The notes: generated by a model from the letters alone, not told the origin. DNA of 64,000 nt from Candidatus Zhuqueibacterota bacterium (GCA_029262055.1 JAJDAD010000092.1:62001-126000), one strand, 5' to 3'; positions 51,750 through 61,617 are shown, numbered from the stretch's first letter. Program-made: numbers and translations.

Positions 51750-53765
51750 TCACAATCTTGTTTGGACTTGCAGCGCGATACGGCGGTCCAGGTTTCCCGT
51801 AATCCGGTCAGCCCCGGTGCCGGTGGTCTCCACATCATCGCGATAGGTCTCGGAGTACTTCAGGTAGAGGGAGACTTGCCGGGTCAATATCTGCCTGAGC
51901 AACAAATACCACCGGCTGCCGCGGCCAAACAGGGCCCGATTGGTCACCACGCCCGGCAGGTCGTTTTCGTACTGAAAGACGCGCGAGTCAAAAGAGTCGG
52001 TGTCAAAGAAGGTCAAACGCCCGGCTAGTCTCAATCTGCGGTTTATGTTGAGCTTAAGATCCTGATAAATCAAGAACCCGTTTTGTCTCGTGTTAGATAT
52101 CTCACCTCCGGAACCAATTGCGTGGCTTTGCACAAACTCTACCCGTGGTCGTAGGTGTAGCGCCCGGTTGACCCGGTAATCGATCTGGAGTCGCAATTGC
52201 CGCTGAGCTTTGGTGACAATTTTCTTGAATGTGCGGTCGAAAGCGTCGACAAAATCTTCGCTTTCCTCTCTCCGTTTTTGCCGAAACCTGATCGTGAAGT
52301 CGAGAGTCCTGTCAAATTGGTGTTCGAGCACAGCGAAAAAATCGCCACCAGCCAGCGGCATTGGTTCGGAAAAGGAGCGCCAGGGGAAACGATAAATGTC
52401 GTAGTAAGCGCTCAGCCTGGTTTTGGGAGAAACTTTGAACGTCATCCCCGAGTAATAACCGCGTTCATTTTGAGTCGCGCCGTTGCGTTCGCCGAAGCCA
52501 AACGCGTGCAGGTTTTGGAAGTTGCGTTGATAAGAGCGATACAAAAGCGCAAACTGCACGCGGTTTAAATCCAACCTGGCGCCGCTTATCAGGGCCGTGC
52601 CACCACTCTTAGAGCGCGCAAACTCACCGAATGATTCAAGAATCCCCGCTTCATAGTTCCAGTCCAGGCCGGCGACATGGTTTTCATCGCCACTAAAACC
52701 GAATCTGTTGCGAACGACGTCAGGCGTGGCAAAGCTCCTGTCAAATTTGAGTCGATAAAAGGTAGCTCCCAGATCAAGTCCTGTGCGCGCTCTGAAAGCC
52801 AGCCTGCCACCGATGAGTGTTTTTGTCACAACATCTCTTTTCTGCCTTTCGGAATCGGTGCGATGCAATCCGCTCGCGAAGATGTTTGTCACTTCATTTG
52901 TGTCGACCTGCGTGGCGTCGAGTTTGTTTCTGGAGAAAAATCCCAGCGCCTGGAACCAGTCTTTGTCCACCGAGGCGGCGATCCCGAAAAGACCTGCGTT
53001 TTCATCGACGGATAGATACGGGCGTATTCCACGAGCTCTCTTTTTCAATGGCCGGATGGGATCCGCGCTTTTGGAATAGCCGTACGGGCCCCACAAGACC
53101 AGCCCTTGTCCTGCCTGCACCTGAAAGTTGCCCAGCAGAAGACGGATCTCGGCCTCAGAATTCGTGCCTGCATAGAACAGACGTAAGTCGTCGAGCTTGT
53201 CCTCCCCTTCATCCTTTTCTGTGAGCAGGCCCGCCTCAATATTGCTCAGGAAGTTCACTTTTAGGCGATTGTATATTTTGCTCGGTCCGCTGGCGTAGGT
53301 CCCATCCGTGAAGCCGAGCGGGCAGTCGATTCTCCGGGAAACTCTCGTTCGGGTACTTAATGTGAACAAAGGCTTAGCCGGTCGCGTGCCGGGTTTAGCG
53401 GTGAGGAGCGGGAATATCTCAGAGAGGGATACATTCTCCAGCCCCGGAACCTCGGCGAGGTTCACCACTGCCCGAAACGGGCCATGCGCACGCCGGTAAC
53501 GCACAATCTCCCGCCGGTTTTTTGCGGTCAACCCGGGCAGGAGGGCAAGCTGCTTTTCCGTCGCCTGATTCAAGTCGATCGGGTTGGACCGTAGCTCCCT
53601 GAGCGTTTCCAACAACTCTGACTGTTCGGAAGCGTCCTGTTGTTCTTCCAGTAATTTTTCCTCCAGCACTTCCTGGGCAAGGCCGGGTTGGATCCAAAAG
53701 AAGACTGCCACCCAAAACATAGATTGCGCCGGAATTCTGCCAGGACTCGCGGTGTGAAGTTTCAT
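51750..53765 (-). CDS. Helix-hairpin-helix and outer-membrane barrel protein
   Basis: 671 residues with a signal peptide (cleavage near GLAQEV). At about 55-115 there are two helix-hairpin-helix units, NPIDLNQATEKQLALLPGLT and VVNLAEVPGLENVSLSEI, as in ComEA. The rest is a long array of beta strands rich in aromatic and charged residues, ending in QVQTRL, typical of a large outer-membrane barrel. This combination is common in Bacteroidota and Calditrichota. The HhH part suggests DNA binding or simply a structural motif. It is followed by the GT9-like gene. Confidence 0.8.
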   Translation of the reverse strand: MKLHTASPGRIPAQSMFWVAVFFWIQPGLAQEVLEEKLLEEQQDASEQSELLETLRELRSNPIDLNQATEKQLALLPGLTAKNRREIVRYRRAHGPFRAVVNLAEVPGLENVSLSEIFPLLTAKPGTRPAKPLFTLSTRTRVSRRIDCPLGFTDGTYASGPSKIYNRLKVNFLSNIEAGLLTEKDEGEDKLDDLRLFYAGTNSEAEIRLLLGNFQVQAGQGLVLWGPYGYSKSADPIRPLKKRARGIRPYLSVDENAGLFGIAASVDKDWFQALGFFSRNKLDATQVDTNEVTNIFASGLHRTDSERQKRDVVTKTLIGGRLAFRARTGLDLGATFYRLKFDRSFATPDVVRNRFGFSGDENHVAGLDWNYEAGILESFGEFARSKSGGTALISGARLDLNRVQFALLYRSYQRNFQNLHAFGFGERNGATQNERGYYSGMTFKVSPKTRLSAYYDIYRFPWRSFSEPMPLAGGDFFAVLEHQFDRTLDFTIRFRQKRREESEDFVDAFDRTFKKIVTKAQRQLRLQIDYRVNRALHLRPRVEFVQSHAIGSGGEISNTRQNGFLIYQDLKLNINRRLRLAGRLTFFDTDSFDSRVFQYENDLPGVVTNRALFGRGSRWYLLLRQILTRQVSLYLKYSETYRDDVETTGTGADRITGNLDRRIALQVQTRL

Positions 53766-53773
53766 TGCTGCCC

Positions 53774-54724
53774 CTATCGTGATAGTTGCCGACCGAGGTG
53801 CACAGAGAAGGACGCCTGCTGTGTCAAGCCCAGGTCGTTGTGTGTAAAAAAAGCGTAGTCTATTTTAAATTTGTTTACCTTTACTCCAAAACCGGCGGAA
53901 AAGCGGTCCGGGTTATTCGCGGTGCCGGCCCGCAAACTCAAGACATCCACCGGCGTCCATTCGATTCCGAACCGGACTTCCCCGTCGAAGCGAACATCTT
54001 TGTATACTTCAAGACTGAGCGTAATTGCGCTGTCTGGGGTGAATGCGATTCCGCTTTTTATGGTCTGGGGCAGCCTTTCGCCGGTTTGGCCGAGTCCGGG
54101 TCGGTTGATATTGTCAGCCTGAAAGCCAAGTTTCAGCGGTGTGCTCAGAGGCACGACAAAGCCAACACTGACGCCGAGGGAAGCGTCGGAGCCGTAGGTT
54201 TTGATGCTCTTGGTTTGATACTTAACACTGAATCCATAATGTATTCGGCCCGCGAGCTGATGACTAAAAGCAAGCGCCACAGCTGATTCGCTGTAAATAC
54301 TGTTGCCAAGAGCCAGGAATCCCACACCGACGCGATAGTTCAGTAGTCTGAACGAGGTTGTGACAGTGCCAAAATCGACATCGGGCAGTCCAAACGGTTT
54401 CTGATAGAATACCGACAGGTGTGTGCCGGTTAACTGGCTCAGTCCACCTGCGTTCAGAAAGACCGCATCAGCGCTGTTGGCCAGGGCAACGTAAGTTCCA
54501 CCCATGGCCAGAGAGCGTGCCCCGATGGGGAAATCGTCGCCGGCCTGCGCCGCCACGGGCAGAGCCATTGCCACCAGACATGAAATAAGCCACACTCGCA
54601 GTCGATATCGACGAACCTCGCCACAATTCGCTTGACTAAAGGCGGCATTTTTCTGTATGTTAGCATGGTTAGCAAGTACTTGGTGGCCCTTGTCGGGCCC
54701 TGGGTTTGGTAGGGTTCTCATCAT
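53774..54724 (-). CDS. PorV/PorQ family outer-membrane protein (3)
   Basis: 316 residues as an open frame; the real start may be a GTG near residue 43, where the signal helix WLISCLVAMALPVAAQA begins. The family signature is ARSLAMGGTYVAL, FLNAGGLSQL, then beta strands of a barrel ending HLGRQLSR. It is the third PorV/PorQ protein in the window. It lies eight bases upstream of the helix-hairpin-helix gene on the same strand and is divergent from the PorD-like gene, so these may act together. Confidence 0.82.
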   Translation of the reverse strand: MMRTLPNPGPDKGHQVLANHANIQKNAAFSQANCGEVRRYRLRVWLISCLVAMALPVAAQAGDDFPIGARSLAMGGTYVALANSADAVFLNAGGLSQLTGTHLSVFYQKPFGLPDVDFGTVTTSFRLLNYRVGVGFLALGNSIYSESAVALAFSHQLAGRIHYGFSVKYQTKSIKTYGSDASLGVSVGFVVPLSTPLKLGFQADNINRPGLGQTGERLPQTIKSGIAFTPDSAITLSLEVYKDVRFDGEVRFGIEWTPVDVLSLRAGTANNPDRFSAGFGVKVNKFKIDYAFFTHNDLGLTQQASFSVHLGRQLSR

Positions 54725-54760
54725 GCGTCACTCCGCTAAACACAATTTCAGGTATTTTTT

Positions 54761-55687
54761 ATGATGCTGAAATTAAAGTCACGTTCGTGCACGCCGGGTT
54801 CCGGCCCTGTCACCAGCAAGTGGATGCTGCTGTCTCTGGCTGTTTTTACCGCCTTCGCTCTTTGGTCGCAACCGTTGACCGCGGGAGATGTCAAGGCAAA
54901 TGTCCGTGTGATCATCGACAAGCTTCCCATCAATAAAGAGCAGAAAATGCGGGACTTCCACCAGGTCGTCAAAGAGTACATTGACGGCGTGGCGTGGCTT
55001 GAGGAAGATGACCGCATGCCCATAGAGATATCGTTGCAGCTCTTTCTCATAGAGAGTGTCTCCAATATCGAGGATCGGTATAAATGCGAATTCTTGATCT
55101 CCAGCAACGATGTACAATATTATGACAAACGTGTGCGTTTTCCATATCAGCCCGGGGACCAGTTGGTTTATGACCAGCAGGCGGTTGGTCCTCTGACTGG
55201 AGTCATAAATTTTTACATCAACCTGATTCTGGGCAGCGAACTCGATAAATACCGCAACATGGGCGGAGATATCTACTACAAGCGTGCCCTGAACTTTGCC
55301 TCCCTCGGGAAGTTTGTCCGGACCCAGTTTATTCCTGGCTGGACTGAACGGGAAGAACGCATTAAACAGATTTTTGTTGAGCCGTTCACGACATTCCGCA
55401 AGATGAAGGATTATTATTTTTATGGCCTGTACGCCCTAGAGGAGGAAAACAACTCTGGCGACGCCCGTGACAACATTATCGCTGCCCTTGACCTGATCGA
55501 AAAGGCAATGGAGTCAAAGGATACCAGAGTTGAGTTCAATGAACCGAAACAATTCCTCGATGCTCACTACACGGAAATAATCGATCTGTTTAAAGACTAC
55601 GGACAGAGGAACAGTGTCTTTGAGAAACTGATCAAAATGGATCCAGACCACAAGGAACTTTACACAAAGCACCTGACCGATTCGTAG
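54761..55687 (+). CDS. DUF4835 family protein (PorD-like)
   Basis: 308 residues. Signal-like N-terminus ending near PLTAGDV, then a domain with VIIDKLPINKEQKMRDFHQV, LISSNDVQYYDKRV, GVINFYINLILGSELDKY and a C-terminal helical part. This matches DUF4835, the family of type IX secretion protein PorD in Bacteroidota. With three PorV/PorQ proteins and CTD-bearing secreted proteins, it supports a T9SS-like sorting pathway in this organism, though the core genes (PorK, PorL, PorM, PorN, SprA) are not here. Confidence 0.8.
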   Translation: MMLKLKSRSCTPGSGPVTSKWMLLSLAVFTAFALWSQPLTAGDVKANVRVIIDKLPINKEQKMRDFHQVVKEYIDGVAWLEEDDRMPIEISLQLFLIESVSNIEDRYKCEFLISSNDVQYYDKRVRFPYQPGDQLVYDQQAVGPLTGVINFYINLILGSELDKYRNMGGDIYYKRALNFASLGKFVRTQFIPGWTEREERIKQIFVEPFTTFRKMKDYYFYGLYALEEENNSGDARDNIIAALDLIEKAMESKDTRVEFNEPKQFLDAHYTEIIDLFKDYGQRNSVFEKLIKMDPDHKELYTKHLTDS

Positions 55688-56126
55688 ATTGTAGTTGTTC
55701 TCGTTTGGGAAAGAGAAGTTGGTTGGTAAGTCCGCCCGTCTGTGCAACATGCCCTCTGAACCTTTCACCGCCCGCAACAGGTAACACTTCCTTCACCTTG
55801 AGGGCGACAACCCCACCGCTTCAGTTAGCTGTCAACTTCGACTTCTTCACGCGAACTAAAGGTAGCAACTCCGTTCCAATTAGTCAAATAGAACGTGCAC
55901 ATTTTTCCGTGATCTCGCGCTATCGGGTATTTTTAGGTGAATTTGCCACGGCTCACTCTCATGGAATCGCCGGGGCAGAAACAGGAAAGTCAAATCCGAC
56001 CCGTCTCCGATTTGTTTTTGATTGACTTTGCTGCAAATTTATATATATTTATGGGGCTTAAATCAACGCCCGACCATTCGGAAGAAGGCGGGCAGATTTA
56101 GGGAACAAGTTTTTGAGCAAAAACCA
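55688..56126. other. Intergenic region before tRNA-Cys
   Basis: 439 bases. It contains the tRNA promoter at 56022-56049. The remaining part has no convincing gene or known RNA. An open frame of 106 codons in it lacks a ribosome site. Confidence 0.55.
56022..56049 (+). promoter_or_regulatory. Promoter of tRNA-Cys
   Basis: TTGACT (56022-56027), a 16-base spacer, then TATATT (56044-56049). Start near 56057, about 70 bases before the mature tRNA. Confidence 0.7.
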
Positions 56127-56199
56127 GGCGGCGTAGCCAAGTGGCTAAGGCGGAGGTCTGCAAAACCTCTATTCATCGGTTCGAGTCCGATCGCCGCCT
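56127..56199 (+). tRNA. tRNA-Cys (GCA)
   Basis: A 73-base cloverleaf. Acceptor stem GGCGGCG/CGCCGCC, anticodon arm GAGGT-CTGCAAA-ACCTC with anticodon GCA (56160-56162), T-arm ATCGG-TTCGAGT-CCGAT and discriminator T. The 3' CCA is not encoded and must be added by the nucleotidyltransferase. Confidence 0.97.
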
Positions 56200-56293
56200 C
56201 TAAAACCCTCCTGACTGTTACTGCCCTGGATTTGTCCCGGAAAATAGCAGCGTCTAAACTGATTCAGGTCAAATCGATCGGTGCGCAGAAATT

Positions 56294-56995
56294 ATGATCC
56301 CCACAACAACTTTCAATGGTTTTCCCAGGAAATGCAATAAGTTCCTAAAGGACTTAAGTCGGAACAACGACAAGGTCTGGTTTGAGCAAAACCGGGATGA
56401 CTACGAGAACCTGGTGCTGCATCCCTCGCGGGAGTTTGTCGGGGCCATGGGAGAGAAATTGCGGCAGATCTCGCCCGCAATTAACGCCGATCCCCGCGTC
56501 AATAAGTCTCTGTTTAAGATTCACCGCGACACCCGCTTCAGTCAGGACAAGACGCCTTTCAAGACCCATGTCGGCATCCTGTTCTGGGAAGGGCATTTGA
56601 AGCGAATGGAATGTTCCTGCTACTACTTTCATCTTGAACCGCCGCAACTCATGCTGGGAGTTGGGATTTACATGTTCCCGAAACCACACCTGGAGGCCTA
56701 TCGGAAGTCGGTTGTCGATGCCAGGCACGGCCCGGCGCTCGCGCGGGCTGTCAAGCAAGTTACGTCCCATGAAGGCTTTACCCTCGGTGGCAAGCGATAC
56801 AAGAAGGTCGCCCGCGGATTCGATCCGGCTCACAAACACGCGGATCTTTTACTGCACAACGGATTGACAGTTGGGGTGACCGGCAAGATACCGGATGAGT
56901 TGTATTCCGACCGGATTATAGAGTACTGCTTCGAACGCTACCGCAAGATGGCGCCTATCCACAATTGGCTGGTTGCGATGACGGAGAAAATGTAA
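56294..56995 (+). CDS. DUF2461 family protein (TIGR02453)
   Basis: 233 residues. The family signatures are clear: FNGFPRKCNKFLKDLSRNND, WFEQNRDDYE, LFKIHRDTRFSQDKTPFKTH and GVGIYMF. The reaction is unknown. It lies 95 bases downstream of tRNA-Cys, possibly on the same transcript. Confidence 0.93.
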   Translation: MIPTTTFNGFPRKCNKFLKDLSRNNDKVWFEQNRDDYENLVLHPSREFVGAMGEKLRQISPAINADPRVNKSLFKIHRDTRFSQDKTPFKTHVGILFWEGHLKRMECSCYYFHLEPPQLMLGVGIYMFPKPHLEAYRKSVVDARHGPALARAVKQVTSHEGFTLGGKRYKKVARGFDPAHKHADLLLHNGLTVGVTGKIPDELYSDRIIEYCFERYRKMAPIHNWLVAMTEKM

Positions 56996-57203
56996 GTCGC
57001 TCTGCGCAACGCCCACCCCTGCAGAAACACGCGTCGTGGCAAAAGCCATCAACTTGCCCGGCAGTTTCGAATCTTTTGCTGTGGCCCAAAAATCAAAGCA
57101 CCGGGGGTACAAAATTCATTTTTCGTTTTCAATTTGGTGCTGTATTCTGCAGGCGTCATCGCTGTTCAATTAACCAACAGAGTCACTGGAGTGCTCCCGC
57201 CTC

Positions 57204-58643
57204 TTGGAAATCCTTGAGCGTTACAAGTCAATCATCCCGGACTGGGAGGCCTTCCTGGATGCCGCGCGTACGCCTTTGCCCACAAATATTTGGACGAATC
57301 CGCTCCGGACGGATGCATGCAATTTGCGCCGGCGCCTGGAGAAGCACGGCTTGCGGTTCGAACCGGTAAACTGGTGTCGCGGGGCGTTTCGCTTCAGCAC
57401 GGATTTTGATCCGGGCAAATATCTCGAGTATCTCGCGGGTTTGTATCAGGTGCAGGAAGAGGTTGCCATGCTCCCCGTTTCCTTACTCGACCCGCAGCCG
57501 GGTGAACGGGTTCTGGACCTGTGCGCCGCCCCGGGCAACAAAACCGCTCAAATCGCGGTGATGATGCAGAATCGCGGCACCGTGTTCGCCAATGAGGTGA
57601 ACGGTAACCGCATCCGCCCCTTGCGCCAGGCCATCAATCGACTTGGGCTCACAAATGTCATCTCGACAGTTTCCAATGCCGCAACCTTCCCGAGGCAGGA
57701 CTTTGGTTTTGACAAAATCCTGGTCGATGTGCAGTGCTCCTGCGAGGGGACATCGCGCAAAAACCCCGAAATATTGCGGCGGCCCAGCGACTCCTACTCG
57801 GAAAAGATCTCGGCGGCGCAAACGGCCATTCTTGTGCGGGCTTTACGGCTGTGCCGGCCCGGCGGCAAGATTGCGTATGCCACCTGCACCTATGCCCCGG
57901 AAGAGAATGAAGCAGTGGTCGACGCCGCACTGCAGTCGGTCTTGCCGCGCATCGATGCAAAAGTGCTGCCAGTGGAGGTTCCGGAATTCAATTCTGAAGC
58001 CGGCCTAACCAGCTGGCGCGGGAGACATTTCAGAGCTGATGTCGCAAACGCGCTCAGAGTGTACCCGCATCAAAATGACACAGGCGGATTCTTTGTCGCG
58101 ATCATCGAAAAATCCGGCGATGCCCACCCGGATCGGATTACGCGGAAGCCGGGAAGCCGCAAAGGCGCTCATGGCCTGCAAAGCAGCGACACGGAGCAAG
58201 TCCTTGCCTTTCTGCAGGAGAGATTCGGGATTGGACCTGCGGTCTTCGATGAGTTTATTGCAGTGGAAAGCAATAAGAAGTACGTTTCTCTCCTGAGCCG
58301 CGAATCAGAAGTTCCGGAGAATCCTGTGCCGCAGACGCTGGGTTTGCCGTTTGTCCACGCACGGATGCAGCAGCCCAAATTGACCACCGCCGGGGCCATG
58401 GCTTTTGGCCGGCATGCCTGCAGGAATGTCTTACAGATGGACGGTGAGCAGGTCCGGGATTTTGTTTCGGGTGGGTCGGTTGCGCTCACCACAAAGCAGA
58501 TTGTCGACCTGCGCGGGAGCGGCACTGTTGTGGTGATGCACGATGACTTTTGTCTCGGTGTCGGAATTCTTAGACAGGAGGGTCAAACGTGTTGGATCGA
58601 AAGCCAGTTTCCCAAAGCCTGGCAGTCCGGTCTGGCGCCGTAG
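57204..58643 (+). CDS. NOL1/NOP2/sun (RsmB/RsmF-like) RNA m5C methyltransferase
   Basis: 479 residues, TTG start at 57204, whose ribosome site is weak. SAM motif I is LDLCAAPGNKTAQIA at about 110-124. Motif IV reads DVQCSCEG near 175 (usually DVPCSGEG), so the motif IV Cys is present but its Pro is Gln. Motif VI is ATCTYAPEENEAVV near 230, with the second catalytic Cys. The C-terminal third fits a PUA-like RNA-binding domain, as in RsmF-type enzymes. It methylates C5 of cytosine in rRNA or tRNA. Convergent with the alkyltransferase-like gene. Confidence 0.9.
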   Translation: MEILERYKSIIPDWEAFLDAARTPLPTNIWTNPLRTDACNLRRRLEKHGLRFEPVNWCRGAFRFSTDFDPGKYLEYLAGLYQVQEEVAMLPVSLLDPQPGERVLDLCAAPGNKTAQIAVMMQNRGTVFANEVNGNRIRPLRQAINRLGLTNVISTVSNAATFPRQDFGFDKILVDVQCSCEGTSRKNPEILRRPSDSYSEKISAAQTAILVRALRLCRPGGKIAYATCTYAPEENEAVVDAALQSVLPRIDAKVLPVEVPEFNSEAGLTSWRGRHFRADVANALRVYPHQNDTGGFFVAIIEKSGDAHPDRITRKPGSRKGAHGLQSSDTEQVLAFLQERFGIGPAVFDEFIAVESNKKYVSLLSRESEVPENPVPQTLGLPFVHARMQQPKLTTAGAMAFGRHACRNVLQMDGEQVRDFVSGGSVALTTKQIVDLRGSGTVVVMHDDFCLGVGILRQEGQTCWIESQFPKAWQSGLAP

Positions 58644-58652
58644 AACTTTAGG

Positions 58653-58961
58653 TCACCGGCCATCCCACCGGAAGACGTGGAGAGGAACAGACTGGTCATC
58701 CTCGAATATCACGCCTTCCGCTTCGAGGAGCGCTTGCTGCAGTTTTCTGCGGGATTGCTCGGGAAAGGAACTGCGGCCCTGGGCATTGATCACACGGTGC
58801 CAGGGCAGATCATCGCCGCTTAGACCGTGCAGCACCCAGCCCACCGTGCGCGCTGCCCGTGGATTGCCGGCCAGTGCCGCGATCTGACCGTAAGTCGCGA
58901 CTTTTCCCTTTGGAATTCTTAGAATTATCTTATATATTTTTTGAAATAATGATGTCGTCAT
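58653..58961 (-). CDS. Alkyltransferase-like (ATL) protein
   Basis: 102 residues from ATG 58961 (GGAG five bases upstream); an open frame reaches 59180 but overlaps the divergent gene. It has the MGMT DNA-binding fold with IPKGKVATYGQIAALAGNPR, and the active site reads PWHRV in place of PCHRV, so the alkyl-accepting Cys is Trp. ATL proteins bind O6-alkylguanine and pass it to nucleotide excision repair rather than repairing it themselves. Divergent from the polysaccharide deacetylase. Confidence 0.92.
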   Translation of the reverse strand: MTTSLFQKIYKIILRIPKGKVATYGQIAALAGNPRAARTVGWVLHGLSGDDLPWHRVINAQGRSSFPEQSRRKLQQALLEAEGVIFEDDQSVPLHVFRWDGR

Positions 58962-59016
58962 ATTCGCTCCGGCTGAAAGATAGTAGATCCGTGACAGTGG
59001 CACAAGCAGATTTTTT

Positions 59017-59769
59017 ATGGAAGAAATCAGAAACTTGAACAGCGCAAATGAGAATGGCCGCGGGAGGCTCGTTTCGGCGCTGACGCGGGCAGAGACACTC
59101 TTGAGCGATCTAAGCCATGTTCTCGGGGCCGAGAGGATCGGCCCGCACATCAGTTCGAGAATTCTCTGGCGCTCCCCCAATGGCGCCCCTGAGATCGCCC
59201 TGACGTTTGATGATGGTCCGCAGCCTGTTTATACTCCGAAACTGCTGAAAATCCTGGCAAAATGGGAAGTGCCTGCAACCTTTTTTCTAATTGGCAGACA
59301 CCTCGAGAAGAATATGTCGCTCGGAGAGGAAGTAGTCGCGGCCGGACACGAAGTGGCAAACCATACGTTTACACATCCAATCCTGATTAATCTTGATGAC
59401 AGTGAGATCGCGGTTGAGATCAATCGAACCGACCTGCTTTTGCGCAAGTTGGTCCACCGCAAGCCGCGTTTCCTGCGGCCGCCGATGGGGATTTTTACGC
59501 CGCGCGTGCTGGATATGATCGAACAGGCCGGCTACAGGACGGTCATCGGCGATGTTTACCCGCGTGACCCCCACATGCCCGGCGGCCCGAAAATTTTGAA
59601 CCGTGTTCTAAAAAGAACTTCCGGGGGTTCGATCATTATTCTCCATGACGGCGGAAACGGCGCATCTGTCGATCGCAGCCAGACTATCTGGGCCATCGAC
59701 AGGATCATCCCCGCTTTGCTCGAACGGGGCTTCAGATTTGTGACGTTGTCCGAGATGGTTCCTGAGTAA
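59017..59769 (+). CDS. NodB-type polysaccharide deacetylase
   Basis: 250 residues. The NodB domain starts near residue 55: ALTFDDGPQPVYTPKLL (catalytic Asp and metal Asp), the metal motif ANHTFTHP with two His, RFLRPPMGIFTPR and the catalytic His of IIILHDGGNG. No signal peptide is clear. It removes acetyl or related groups from peptidoglycan or another glycan. It is followed with no gap by an Ig-like lipoprotein gene. Confidence 0.92.
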   Translation: MEEIRNLNSANENGRGRLVSALTRAETLLSDLSHVLGAERIGPHISSRILWRSPNGAPEIALTFDDGPQPVYTPKLLKILAKWEVPATFFLIGRHLEKNMSLGEEVVAAGHEVANHTFTHPILINLDDSEIAVEINRTDLLLRKLVHRKPRFLRPPMGIFTPRVLDMIEQAGYRTVIGDVYPRDPHMPGGPKILNRVLKRTSGGSIIILHDGGNGASVDRSQTIWAIDRIIPALLERGFRFVTLSEMVPE

Positions 59770-61533
59770 ATGCCGGCTGAACTTGCCATTTCCTGCAATC
59801 GCAGACTGGGCACATTGGTCCGCTTACGGAGCCACTGGTGCCGTTTTTGCAAACCCGTGATAGTTTTGTTCTGCGCGCTGCTCGCATTATTTGCCGGCTG
59901 TGCGCAACAAGTAGGGCCGACCGGCGGTCCGCCCGATAAAACTCCGCCCAGCATCGAAAATGTTCTCCCTACCAACAATTCCACGAATGTGCCCTTGGAC
60001 CAGGTGGTTGAGTTTGAGTTCAGTGAAGGCATGGAGCGCAAGTCACTGGAAAAAGCGCTGTTCATCGCGCCAGACCCCGGTGACCGGATAAAGATAAAAT
60101 GGAAACGCCGCGGACTCCGCCTCACCTTTACGGATTCGCTCAGATCAGATCGAACCTATGTTGTAACACTTGGCACGGATTTGACCGATTTACGCAGGAA
60201 CGCGTTGGCAAAGTCGTTTACGCTGGCATTTTCAACGGGAGATAGACTGAATAAAGGGAAGATTACCGGAAGGGTTCATGGAACCGGGATGCAGGGTGTT
60301 CTGATCTGGGCCTATCTTTTGGAGGACGACCAATCACCCGACCCGGCAAGAGAGTCGGCCGCCTACGTTACGCAGGCCGATGGTTCCGGTAAGTTTGAGT
60401 TGAGCAATCTGTCGCAGGGCAGGTACCGCGTATTTGCCATCTCGGATGACAATTCAGATCGTTTTTTTGAACTTGGCGCAGATGGCCTCGGCGTTCCTCC
60501 TGGAGACGTTGAAGTGGTGTCCGACAGCGTGGTTGTCGACAATATCAATTTCAAAATAAGTAAGCAGGACACGCTTGGCCCGGCGCTGGTGGCAGCGGAT
60601 GCGGTCCACCGCATGCATGTGACCGTGCGTTTTGACGAAATCCCGGCTGCAGGCACAGTTAGTGCAGCCAATTTCAGGATTGTGGAAGTGAAGCAGGGTG
60701 ATAGCCTGCTGGTGGAGCTCGCTTACCTTAACCCGGCTGATAGCCTTGAAGTCGAACTGATGACTGGTGAGCAGGCAGAAGATGCGAAGTATCGCGTAGC
60801 CGTACGTGGCTTGACTGACCTGGCGGGTAACACCATCGATCCTGAATTCAACTCGTTAGAGTTTGACGGCAGTGCCAGGCCGGACACGCTTAGGCCAGGC
60901 GTCGACAAGACCGTTCCGCAAGACAGCGCCCGCGCGGTTTTTTCTACGAATATCGATGTATTTTTCAACAAGCCGGTGCGGCAGCGGGTTTTCCCTGGGG
61001 GGTTTTCTCTGCTCGGCCCTTCCGGGTCGGAGATTGCGGGACAAGGTGTTTGGTTGAGTCCAGTCGCTTTCAGGTTCAAACCAAACACACCATTCGCCAG
61101 CAATCAGACATACACTGCCGCAGTTTCGTTGGGCTCGCTGATTGACATGGCGGGCAGAGCTGCGGGCGCGGACAGCACCTTCCGTTTTTTGTTCACGGCC
61201 ATCAATCGGGATACTTTGTCGACCCTTGGCGGAGTGATTGCGGACCCGGATTCCTCAGCGGTTGGAGCAATTTTTGTGACAGCACACCAGAACAGAAAGG
61301 ACGGTGCAGTTTACACCCAACGTCTGGCCGCGCCGGGAGAATACCGTTTCGAGGACATCCTGCCAGGGACTTATCTTCTCGAAGCGTTCCGAGATTCGGA
61401 TGGCGACGGCGAATATTCTTTCGGTAGCACTTTGCCGTTTTCTCCTGCCGAGCGTTTTGTCGTGTATCCGGACAGTGTCAAGATTCGTGCCCGCTGGCCC
61501 AATGAAGGCAATGATGTTAGCTTTACGGACTGA
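59770..61533 (+). CDS. Ig-like domain lipoprotein
   Basis: 587 residues from ATG 59770, directly after the deacetylase stop. GTG 59857 would give a cleaner signal peptide (IVLFCALLALFAGC, a good lipobox). Then KTPPSIENVLPTNNSTNVPL and EGMERKSLEKALFI of a SbsA-type Ig-like domain (about 55-160), a carboxypeptidase-regulatory-like domain, and further Ig-like domains with VFFNKPVRQ. The last 80 residues form another regulatory-like domain. This architecture is common in Bacteroidota lipoproteins. The function is unknown. Confidence 0.82.
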   Translation: MPAELAISCNRRLGTLVRLRSHWCRFCKPVIVLFCALLALFAGCAQQVGPTGGPPDKTPPSIENVLPTNNSTNVPLDQVVEFEFSEGMERKSLEKALFIAPDPGDRIKIKWKRRGLRLTFTDSLRSDRTYVVTLGTDLTDLRRNALAKSFTLAFSTGDRLNKGKITGRVHGTGMQGVLIWAYLLEDDQSPDPARESAAYVTQADGSGKFELSNLSQGRYRVFAISDDNSDRFFELGADGLGVPPGDVEVVSDSVVVDNINFKISKQDTLGPALVAADAVHRMHVTVRFDEIPAAGTVSAANFRIVEVKQGDSLLVELAYLNPADSLEVELMTGEQAEDAKYRVAVRGLTDLAGNTIDPEFNSLEFDGSARPDTLRPGVDKTVPQDSARAVFSTNIDVFFNKPVRQRVFPGGFSLLGPSGSEIAGQGVWLSPVAFRFKPNTPFASNQTYTAAVSLGSLIDMAGRAAGADSTFRFLFTAINRDTLSTLGGVIADPDSSAVGAIFVTAHQNRKDGAVYTQRLAAPGEYRFEDILPGTYLLEAFRDSDGDGEYSFGSTLPFSPAERFVVYPDSVKIRARWPNEGNDVSFTD

Positions 61534-61617
61534 GGGAACTTTCATTTCTTGGAAAGGTAGGTCAAGCAAATATTGCTGGCGGGTAGACTTATCAGGACGC
61601 AGAACGAGGGAGTAAGT

